A program made the translations under genes and the position numbers. The notes beneath the pieces are model-generated. The model searched no databases. It was not told the origin of the DNA and saw only the letters and a program-made list of their open reading frames with translations. Shown one piece after another: positions 22,791 to 29,643 of a stretch of 31,248 bases of DNA. Origin of the DNA: JARROD01 sp037384225. GTDB taxonomy: Bacteria > Pseudomonadota > Gammaproteobacteria > Pseudomonadales > Cellvibrionaceae. How positions within the stretch are numbered: position 1 is the first letter of the stretch; the number at the start of each line of letters is the position of its first letter. The DNA lies in NCBI GenBank assembly GCA_037384225.1, contig JARROD010000010.1:1-31248 (forward strand), given 5' to 3'.

Positions 22791-25196
22791 TTATGGCACA
22801 GCTACATGCCAGACTCCATCGATATTTTCACCGCTGGTGGTAGTGGCATCCAACTCACCGTTGAAGAAATACAGCGGCTGACCTTTGTAGGTCCATTGTC
22901 TGCCGTCTTCGACCACTGTACTGTCCGAGGAATATCCGTTCAGAATATAAGCGGCAACGTCGACCGCACACTCACCGACGCAGTTTCCTGCATTGCCTTT
23001 CGGCATCTTATCGTCAATGAGTTCTGTCAGTGATGCCAGATTAAACTCGTCATCGTCGATAGGCGTATCACCAGCTCCATTCGTGCCGTGGCAACCTACG
23101 CACATACTCGTGTATTCCTGTTCTCCATTATTGAGATCCGGCACCGCTGCTTCGGCCTCATAACCGTTGAGAATAAAGGCCGCTATATCACGGGCACACT
23201 CACCGACACAGTTTCCAGCATTGCCTGCAGGCATGGAGTTCTCGATCTTGGTCATAAGCGTGCTCAGATTAAACTTAGACGCCGTAATGGTGTTGTTGCC
23301 ATTGCCTGTGTCCCCGTGGCACCCGACACATTGTGTAGCATACTCGCTTTCACCCGAAACCGTGTCCGGCACCTCGGTTGAATAGCCGTTGAGAATGTAA
23401 GCGGCAACTCTGTCCGCACAATCATCGACACAATTTCCAGCATTGCCTTGTGGCATGGATCTATCGATCTTATTGATTAGGGTCGCTTCGCTAAATTCCG
23501 CCACATTGATTAATGTACCACCATCGCCCTCATTCCCATGGCAACCTGCACACATGCTATCGTACTCTTGTTGCCCTTCGCGCAATATCGCCGCCACATC
23601 ATCGCCATCGCCATCGCCACCGACACCGCCACCACTGGCACGCTCTATTACAGTAAAGTCGCCAAAGTCATGGGCATCTTCACTGGCGTACAATGGGCGC
23701 CAGGCTATAGCGCAGGGGCCAAAACAATTGGACTTGCCATTAGCGTCATTGTCAGAGGTATAGAGCGTGTAACTCTCCCTCTCGGCATCCGCGGAACCAT
23801 TACTTCTCAATATATTGTGGAATCCCGACAGGACTAGCTCTTCGTCACTTTCCACGTCCTTGGTAATAGTTGCCGCCGGCGCCACCCGCGCCAAGTGCCA
23901 GGCACCTGTTCCGTCGCCTTCGCCGGTGATTTGACCCGCCGTTGTGTCAGCGGCGCGGAAATACAGCGGCCAACCGTGCAAAGCCCATTGCATTTCTCCG
24001 CTGGCGCGTTGCACCAGGGTAAAGTCGCCAATAGGCTCGGCGCCTTCGTTCGCGATCAACGGCGGCCATTTTTCCAGACAGGTGTCCGTACAGGTGGATA
24101 CATCTGTTTCATCGTTCGCATCCGGGTTATCTTTGTCAAAGGTGTACAGCCCAAACCCGGACATGCCCTTGTCACTGGCTTCAAACACCCCGAAAACACC
24201 GCTCTCTACCAGAGTGCGCACTTTGCCGAAACCTGTCAGAACAGTGGAGCGCGCTGTCTCACTGACCTGCCAAGGGATCGGGCGCGCCAGTCTCCAGTTG
24301 GGCGCATTCGCGCCACTGGTATCGCCGGCGGCACTATCGTTGGCGTTAAAATACAGAGGCTTGCCGTGAAAAGCCCACTGCAGAGCCGTATTACCGGCGT
24401 CATCGACAACCCGTTCTATAGCGCTGAATGGCGCCACTGGCCGCTCACCTTCACTGACCATTAACGGCGGCCAACTGGTGACACAGGCTTCACTTGTACA
24501 GTTGGAAACACCGGGATCATCATTGTCGAAGGTGTAGAGGCTAAACCTGTTCCACTGCTTGCTTTGCATTTCGCCATCAGCGGTGACAATCTCAGTGGCG
24601 CCCGATGCAACAAGAAATTCACCCTCGGCATCGCCCTCTACAAAGTTATTTAAAATAATCGGTTGCGCACTTGCCACATGCCAGATGCCTCCGACGCCAT
24701 CGCCGTTGACATCTCCTTCCCCGCTGTCACCGGCATTGAGATACAAAGGCATGTCGCGCAACGCCCACTGCCGCTGTCCGTCGGAGCGTTCGACAATGGT
24801 AAAGGGTGAGGACGGCTGTTCGTCATCTGCGGCCAATAACGGCGGCCAGCTTTCTAAACAGGTGGTTGAATCACAGGAGGAACTGCCCGGTTCATCATTA
24901 TCAAAAATATAAAGTGTGCGGCCGTCGAGGTTCTCCTCCTGCGTGATAAACTGATCGGCGTTATCCGCATCCGGCACCAAGATTGAAACACTGCCTTCCG
25001 CTGTGTATACATCACCCAGTACCGTTTTCGTCAGGGAGACTGGTGCAAGGACTCCGCTGCCGCCGCCCCCGGGCCCACCACCGTTGTCCGGCCCTCGATA
25101 GTCTATCTCATCGTCATCGTCGTGGCACCCCGTCAGTGCAGCGACGACAACTGCGCAGACTAATGCCCTAATTAGGTAAGGGAAGTCATTGAACAT
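22791..25196 (-). CDS. 801-residue lipoprotein: 'secreted repeats' with three inserted cytochrome c domains
   Basis: A lipoprotein signal peptide ends in ALTGC (Cys24), followed by an acidic and Gly-rich linker. Repeats of the secreted Lipoprotein_15 type (LYxFDxD ... C-x3/4-C ... WPPL ... QWAxxxxPLYxxxxD ... WHxA) fill about residues 65-175, 195-304 and 320-436. A fourth begins at about 455 and is interrupted after ERASG (522). Residues 523-763 hold three 75-residue cytochrome c domains with CxxCH at 549-553, 623-627 and 699-703, axial Met at 581, 655 and 731 (MPxGNAGNC), and an extra Cys pair in each (589/593, 663/667, 739/743). The fourth repeat then resumes (GRQWTYKGQPLYFF ... GVWHVA) to the C-terminus. 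It is probably an outer-membrane-anchored multi-haem protein for periplasmic or surface electron transfer. That function is inferred, and I know of no described protein with this architecture. Confidence 0.88.
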   Translation of the reverse strand: MFNDFPYLIRALVCAVVVAALTGCHDDDDEIDYRGPDNGGGPGGGGSGVLAPVSLTKTVLGDVYTAEGSVSILVPDADNADQFITQEENLDGRTLYIFDNDEPGSSSCDSTTCLESWPPLLAADDEQPSSPFTIVERSDGQRQWALRDMPLYLNAGDSGEGDVNGDGVGGIWHVASAQPIILNNFVEGDAEGEFLVASGATEIVTADGEMQSKQWNRFSLYTFDNDDPGVSNCTSEACVTSWPPLMVSEGERPVAPFSAIERVVDDAGNTALQWAFHGKPLYFNANDSAAGDTSGANAPNWRLARPIPWQVSETARSTVLTGFGKVRTLVESGVFGVFEASDKGMSGFGLYTFDKDNPDANDETDVSTCTDTCLEKWPPLIANEGAEPIGDFTLVQRASGEMQWALHGWPLYFRAADTTAGQITGEGDGTGAWHLARVAPAATITKDVESDEELVLSGFHNILRSNGSADAERESYTLYTSDNDANGKSNCFGPCAIAWRPLYASEDAHDFGDFTVIERASGGGVGGDGDGDDVAAILREGQQEYDSMCAGCHGNEGDGGTLINVAEFSEATLINKIDRSMPQGNAGNCVDDCADRVAAYILNGYSTEVPDTVSGESEYATQCVGCHGDTGNGNNTITASKFNLSTLMTKIENSMPAGNAGNCVGECARDIAAFILNGYEAEAAVPDLNNGEQEYTSMCVGCHGTNGAGDTPIDDDEFNLASLTELIDDKMPKGNAGNCVGECAVDVAAYILNGYSSDSTVVEDGRQWTYKGQPLYFFNGELDATTTSGENIDGVWHVAVP

Positions 25197-25441
25197 GAAA
25201 CCGAATCTCCTGTTCTAGCCAATAAAATTTAGTTAATTTGTAGTGTTGTTGTAATAATTGTTATCATGAAGTACGCGCTATCCTAGGGTAAAGTTTCTGA
25301 CAAAGTTTGATTTAACTCACAGTTCTATCAGGCAGAAACCCATCTAATGAAAACTGAGATGTCTGTCGCTCATCTACCGGAACAACCTTAAACCGCCATG
25401 CAGACAAAGATCCCATTTAATCTGGAATTGTTACTAAAGAC

Positions 25442-25468
25442 TTGACGTGGAAGTCCAGCCCGTATACT
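25442..25468 (+). promoter_or_regulatory. possible yebG promoter
   Basis: TTGACG (25442-25447) resembles a -35 element, and TATACT (25463-25468) a -10, with a short 15-base spacer. The -10 touches the LexA box, which is how LexA blocks SOS promoters. Confidence 0.45.
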
Positions 25469-25482
25469 GTATAAAAAAACAG
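25467..25482 (+). promoter_or_regulatory. LexA (SOS) box upstream of yebG
   Basis: CTGTATAAAAAAACAG fits the gammaproteobacterial LexA consensus CTG-N10-CAG exactly, with an A/T-only centre like CTGTATATAAAAACAG. It lies about 20 bases before the start of a yebG homologue, a known SOS gene in E. coli. LexA repression lifted by DNA damage is therefore strongly expected. Confidence 0.9.
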
Positions 25483-25502
25483 GCAATATAGAGGATTAAG
25501 TC

Positions 25503-25856
25503 ATGGCCATAGTAGCCGTCTGGAAATGTGATCGGGATGGGAGCATGTTTGACAATAAGAAAGATGCAGAAGAACACGATAAAATGCTGGAGCTTGCTGC
25601 TAATATCACCCGTCTTATCGAACAACGTATTGACGGAATCGATGAACAGGCGAGCGAAAAAATCGGCCTTATGCTCGCCCGAAACCGCGAAACACTGGTT
25701 AAGGCCTGCAAGGGTAAACCCGAGTTGCTGTTGGAAGAGGGGCTGATACAGGAACCGGAAGTAGCGCCCCAGGCAAATATGAATACAGAAAATGACAGCG
25801 ATGCGGTGAACAACACAGCAGAGAATAATGTCACCGCCCTAGCAGCTGCTCAATAA
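25503..25856 (+). CDS. yebG: YebG family SOS-induced protein
   Basis: The 117-residue product matches YebG in its first about 80 residues: MAIVAVWKCDRDGSMFDNKKDAEEHDKMLELAANI parallels the E. coli order of small beta strands, then the 'SKKEADAYDKMLD' helix, then a helical body. The C-terminal about 30 residues are acidic and low-complexity (Asn/Glu/Ala). YebG is a small DNA-damage-inducible protein of unclear biochemical role. GAGGA lies just upstream of ATG 25503, and a consensus LexA box controls it. Its 3' end overlaps the convergent BCCT gene by 26 bases, and its terminator lies within that gene. Confidence 0.88.
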   Translation: MAIVAVWKCDRDGSMFDNKKDAEEHDKMLELAANITRLIEQRIDGIDEQASEKIGLMLARNRETLVKACKGKPELLLEEGLIQEPEVAPQANMNTENDSDAVNNTAENNVTALAAAQ

Positions 25857-27417
25857 AAAACCAAACGCCAGCAAACCTTGGGCCGCACCCGCGGCCTTTT
25901 TTCAACAGGGCCATTTCGGAAAATAGCATTTTTATCAGCGCCACATTAAGCCCCAGAATAATAAACATTGCCGGCAACCCACCCAGATTGGACATCATCC
26001 TAATTCCGTCAATTTTGGCAAAACTCACCATAATCCATGCCACGGTTCCTATAGATACCCCCCAGATAAGTTTTAATTTTACACTCGCCGCCACCTGTGA
26101 ATGCAGATTGTGCCGCGCACCCTCCGTACACAAATGACTGATGGCTTCGGTATTGGAATCGGCGGCGGTAACATAAGATAGAAAAGTGACAAAGACAAAC
26201 AGCGCCACCGTGGCTTGCGCCAGCGGGAGATGGTTGAAAATTTCATAGATGACCGCCTCTTCACCCTGTAACCGCATCAGGGAATACAAAGCCCCGTCCC
26301 GCTGCAAATCCATATGAATAGCCGTGCCGCTAAATGTGGACATCCATACACAGGCAAACAGTGAGGGTAGTATCAGGTTCACGCAGATAAACTGCCGCAC
26401 GGTATACCCGCGGGCAATCCGCCCCAAAAACATCGCTGTCACCGGCGCCCAGGCAAACCAATTCGCCCAGTAAAAGATCGTCCACGTCTGCGGCCAGGGA
26501 TCTCCCGAACTGAGTCCGGTAAATAGACTTTTTTGCAAAAAGGTTTGCACATATTCACCCAGTCCTTCAGCACCCATCGAAAGGATAAACAGAGTCGGGC
26601 CAAACAAAAATACAAACCCGCAGTAAACGAAAAATATCTTTGCATTAATATTTGACAACCGCGCGATGCCGTTTTTCAAACCGCTAACAGCCGAAACAAC
26701 GAAAGTAATCACAATCACCACAGTGATCGCCGCCTGCACCAGAATATCGGACCTGAACTGAAACATATGCTCCAGACCGCCGGCCAGCGTCAGTACACCG
26801 GCTCCCAGGGATGCCGACATGCCCGCCACCAGAGAATAAAGCGCAATAGCATCGATAATCTCTCCCCGCCGATGCAGCATCGCCCCACCCAAAACCGGAC
26901 TTAAAGCCGCACCCAGAGAAAAGGGTTTGTCCAGGTTGTAATAAGTCAGGGCGAAGGTCAGCGCCGGCACGGTGTAAATGGCGTAAGGCGTAAACGACCA
27001 ATGCAAAAACATGCTCGACATGGCAAACCTGGCCGCGGCCTCTGAACCCGGTATAATATCCAGCGATCGCGGTGGGCTGTGCAGATGATGCATGGGTTCG
27101 GCCGTCGCCCAGAATAAAATACCCGTGGCAATGGTGGTACAGAGGGTAATGGAGAACCAGCGCCATTTGCCCAGTAGCGGTTCGGCATCCCGACCGCCAA
27201 TACGGACCCGGGCCAGGGGTGAGAAGAAAACCCCGATTACGGTAATCAACAGCCCCAAGGTCACGGTGCTGAACAACCAGGAAAAGTGTGCGAGAATCCA
27301 GTCGTTAATGGATCCAGTCACTGATATAAACCCATACAAATCAACAAAACTGTAAAGCACAGCAGTGGCCAACAATAAAAATGGCGGCCAAAACACCAAT
27401 GGCTTTATTTTATCCAT
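25831..27417 (-). CDS. BCCT-family transporter
   Basis: BCCT (betaine/carnitine/choline) carriers take up compatible solutes across the inner membrane. I start at ATG 27417 (MDKIKPLVFWPPF), behind AGGGGTGGG; the frame is open further upstream, but with no comparable site. The 528-residue product has about 12 membrane helices. It carries the signature ATGILFWATAEPMHHL, the helix-4 box FLHWSFTPYAIYTVPAL, and the helix-8 motif TIFYWANWFAWAPVTAMFLGRIARGYTVRQFI. In that motif one of the paired Trp of the usual FYWAWW is Asn, and the usual Phe after Pro is Val, so it belongs to a divergent branch and its substrate is uncertain. The N-terminal and C-terminal tails are short, without the long osmosensing C-terminus of BetP. 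Confidence 0.92.
   Translation of the reverse strand: MDKIKPLVFWPPFLLLATAVLYSFVDLYGFISVTGSINDWILAHFSWLFSTVTLGLLITVIGVFFSPLARVRIGGRDAEPLLGKWRWFSITLCTTIATGILFWATAEPMHHLHSPPRSLDIIPGSEAAARFAMSSMFLHWSFTPYAIYTVPALTFALTYYNLDKPFSLGAALSPVLGGAMLHRRGEIIDAIALYSLVAGMSASLGAGVLTLAGGLEHMFQFRSDILVQAAITVVIVITFVVSAVSGLKNGIARLSNINAKIFFVYCGFVFLFGPTLFILSMGAEGLGEYVQTFLQKSLFTGLSSGDPWPQTWTIFYWANWFAWAPVTAMFLGRIARGYTVRQFICVNLILPSLFACVWMSTFSGTAIHMDLQRDGALYSLMRLQGEEAVIYEIFNHLPLAQATVALFVFVTFLSYVTAADSNTEAISHLCTEGARHNLHSQVAASVKLKLIWGVSIGTVAWIMVSFAKIDGIRMMSNLGGLPAMFIILGLNVALIKMLFSEMALLKKGRGCGPRFAGVWFFIEQLLGR
25881..25902 (+). terminator. intrinsic terminator of yebG, inside the BCCT coding end
   Basis: GGCCGC (25881-25886), loop ACCC, and GCGGCC (25891-25896) are followed by six T (25897-25902). 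This is a textbook rho-independent terminator 25 bases after the yebG stop. The same bases encode a Lys-Lys-Gly-Arg-Gly-Cys-Gly stretch near the C-terminus of the transporter on the opposite strand. Confidence 0.88.
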
Positions 27418-27474
27418 AAACCCACCCCTGTTATCTTGGGAAATACCTACAGTATCTGCTACCTTTAATCCATA

Positions 27475-27486
27475 AGGAACGGGCAC
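27475..27486 (+). repeat. core of the dispersed repeat upstream of the BCCT gene
   Basis: AGGAACGGGCAC is identical to the core of the repeats at 218-229 and 31104-31115. It lies in the divergent intergenic region about 60 bases upstream of the BCCT start codon. Confidence 0.45.
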
Positions 27487-27634
27487 AAGCCGCACCACTC
27501 CAAACATACCCGCAAGCAATCTTCACCGTCTATACTCAAAGCGTTTGAGGTTTGGGTCTATTTTTAAAAGGTCAAGCCCTGGGAAAATCCGAGCAAGTGA
27601 AAAAGACTTCCAGAGGCCAGTAAACCAATAGTAA

Positions 27635-28654
27635 ATGAAGGCGGTGGTTATCAAAATTCTTATTTGCGATGATTCATCCATGGCCAGAAAGCAAACGGCC
27701 AGATCTCTGCCGCCACAGTGGACGGGGCATATAACCTTTGCCGACAACGGTATGGAAGGTTTGAGCGCCATACGCAAAGGGCTGGGGGAACTTGTCTTTC
27801 TGGATCTCAATATGCCGGAATTGGACGGCTACAGCGTGCTGGAAACGCTGCGGGAAGAAGGTATAAAAACCAGGGTTGTGGTCGTCTCCGGGGATATTCA
27901 ACCGCAGGCCTATAAACGGGTAATGGCCCTGGGGGCAGCGGCGTTTATTAAAAAGCCGGTGGACAGGCAAAAAATCACCGACATTCTGGCACAGCTGCAA
28001 ATTGAAACACCATCGGCGCTTGGCACTGCCGCCGTTTCCCATCCGCCACCCTATGCAGCGCCCATACAGCTCAATTTCCACGACTGTTATCAGGAAATCG
28101 CCAATGTCGCCATGGGTCAGGCGGCCGATATGTTGGCCCGGGTTTTAAATGCCTGCATTCAACTGCCGATTCCCAATGTCAACATGATTGAACTCAGTGA
28201 ACTACAGATGGCTCTCGCCACGGCGGAGGACAGTACCATTTCAGCGATATGTCAGGGTTTTATCGGCTCCGGTATCGCCGGGGAAGTACTGTTGATGTTT
28301 AACGATACCAGTTTTTCCGATATCGCCGCCCTGATGAATTATACCGGTAAAATCGATGAAACCGTTGAGCTGGAATTGCTGATGGATACCGCGAATATTC
28401 TGGTCAGCACCTTTCTGAAAGGCATTGCCGAACAGTTAAACGTACATTTCAGTCAGAGTCGCCCCGTTGTTCTCGGCCGCCACCTGCCCCTCGACAAACT
28501 GTTGAAACGCGACTACACACCCTGGAAAAAAACGCTCTCAATAGAAATTAATTACACGATAAAAGAGTACAATGTCTACTGTGATCTGCTGGTTCTGTTC
28601 ACCGAAGAATCAATAAATGTTATCAACAAAAAACTGGCTTATTTATTTAATTGA
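27635..28654 (+). CDS. response regulator receiver fused to a CheC-like domain
   Basis: Residues 5-122 form a complete receiver: acidic pair Asp12-Asp13, phosphoacceptor Asp57 (VFLDLNMPELDGY), Ser85 (VVVVSGD) and Lys106 (FIKKPV). Residues about 145-339 resemble the CheC/CheX family. The first active helix motif is Glu154-x2-Asn157 (YQEIANVAMGQAADML), with a Pro about 21 residues on. A second, weaker motif is Asp251-x2-Asn254 (LMDTANILVSTFL), with Pro277. CheC-type domains dephosphorylate CheY-like receivers, so it may regulate its own or another receiver's phosphate. The next gene is a diguanylate cyclase two bases after the stop, making a clear two-gene signalling unit. No strong ribosome-binding site is visible before ATG 27635. 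Confidence 0.88.
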   Translation: MKAVVIKILICDDSSMARKQTARSLPPQWTGHITFADNGMEGLSAIRKGLGELVFLDLNMPELDGYSVLETLREEGIKTRVVVVSGDIQPQAYKRVMALGAAAFIKKPVDRQKITDILAQLQIETPSALGTAAVSHPPPYAAPIQLNFHDCYQEIANVAMGQAADMLARVLNACIQLPIPNVNMIELSELQMALATAEDSTISAICQGFIGSGIAGEVLLMFNDTSFSDIAALMNYTGKIDETVELELLMDTANILVSTFLKGIAEQLNVHFSQSRPVVLGRHLPLDKLLKRDYTPWKKTLSIEINYTIKEYNVYCDLLVLFTEESINVINKKLAYLFN

Positions 28655-28656
28655 CC

Positions 28657-29643
28657 ATGACAGAAACCAGCATTCAAATAAAAGAACTGCATTGGATGAT
28701 GGACATCCTGCAAAGCATCGATGTCGGTCTGATGGTGCTCGATCGCAATTACGTGGTGAAGATCTGGAACAGCTTTATGGAAAATCACAGCGGCATACGC
28801 CCCGAAAATGCCCGCGATCAAAGCATCTTTGAACTCTTCCCCGATCTGCCGCAGGAATGGTTTGCCCACAAAGTGGAATCGGTTTTTTTACTCAAACAAC
28901 GCGCTTTTACCATTTGGGAGCAGCGCCCCCATGTCTTCCCTTTCCACAACTATCGACCTATCACCGGCACCGAAACATATATGTATCAGGATACCACCAT
29001 TATTCCCCTGGCATCGGTGGACAGCTCGGTGAATCATGTGTGTGTTATCGTGTACGACGTCACCGACGCAGCGGGCAGCAAAAAAGGGTTGCAGCACGCC
29101 AATACCCAACTCCAGAGCCTTAGCCGCACGGACGGATTGACACAACTCAATAACCGCGCCTATTGGGAATTGTGTTTGCAATCGGAATACAGGCGCTTTC
29201 TGCGCACAGGAATGCCCTGTAGCCTGGTGATGTTCGATATCGATCACTTCAAAAAGATCAATGACACCTATGGTCATCAAGCCGGTGATGATGTTATCCG
29301 CACTGTCTCGAGCCTGCTGCAAAAAAATCTGCGCCAAGCAGATATTGCCGGGCGCTACGGGGGCGAGGAATTCGGTGTGGTACTGGTCAATACCAACGCA
29401 CAGGGCGCGTTAAAATTTACTGAGCGCCTGCGGCGGGATATGGAACGCACAACCACTCGACACGAAACAAAAGAAATAGAAGCTACCATCAGTCTCGGTA
29501 TCGCAGAGATCAACAGCAGCATTTCCGACTATACCCAATGGTTGGAACAGGCCGACATAGCGCTCTATAAAGCCAAACAGGCGGGGCGCAACCAGTCCTG
29601 TATATTTTACTTGCCGGAATGTGAGCTGCCGCCGATATCGTGA
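28657..29643 (+). CDS. PAS-GGDEF diguanylate cyclase
   Basis: The 328-residue product has an N-terminal PAS-like sensor (about residues 10-135, beginning MMDILQSIDVGLMVLDRNYVVKIWN) and a GGDEF domain (about 155-315). The catalytic signature is GGEEF (235-239), and the inhibitory I-site RQAD (226-229) lies five residues before it, so feedback-inhibited cyclic-di-GMP synthesis is expected. FDIDHFKKINDTYGHQAGDDVI is the metal and substrate-binding loop. ATG 28657 follows the receiver-CheC stop codon by two bases and lacks its own Shine-Dalgarno, suggesting coupled translation. TTG 28651 is a less likely start. The 3' end overlaps the convergent metallopeptidase gene by 37 bases. Confidence 0.93.
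   Translation: MTETSIQIKELHWMMDILQSIDVGLMVLDRNYVVKIWNSFMENHSGIRPENARDQSIFELFPDLPQEWFAHKVESVFLLKQRAFTIWEQRPHVFPFHNYRPITGTETYMYQDTTIIPLASVDSSVNHVCVIVYDVTDAAGSKKGLQHANTQLQSLSRTDGLTQLNNRAYWELCLQSEYRRFLRTGMPCSLVMFDIDHFKKINDTYGHQAGDDVIRTVSSLLQKNLRQADIAGRYGGEEFGVVLVNTNAQGALKFTERLRRDMERTTTRHETKEIEATISLGIAEINSSISDYTQWLEQADIALYKAKQAGRNQSCIFYLPECELPPIS

Larger units (their letters stand above)
25197..25502. other. divergent regulatory region between the haem lipoprotein and yebG
   Basis: This 306-base AT-rich region holds no gene. It carries the minus-strand ribosome-binding sequence (AGGAG on the minus strand, about ten bases before ATG 25196) and, at its right end, the yebG promoter with its LexA box. 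I see no reliable promoter for the minus-strand gene. Confidence 0.5.

Noticed and set aside
22900..23600. Tandem repeats that might look like a CRISPR or satellite
   Set aside because: The period of about 225 bases corresponds to in-frame 75-residue cytochrome domains with diverged DNA; there are no short identical repeats with unique spacers.
23895..24464. 189-codon frame antisense to the 801-residue lipoprotein
   Set aside because: It arises because the repeats on the minus strand leave periodic openings; no independent evidence.
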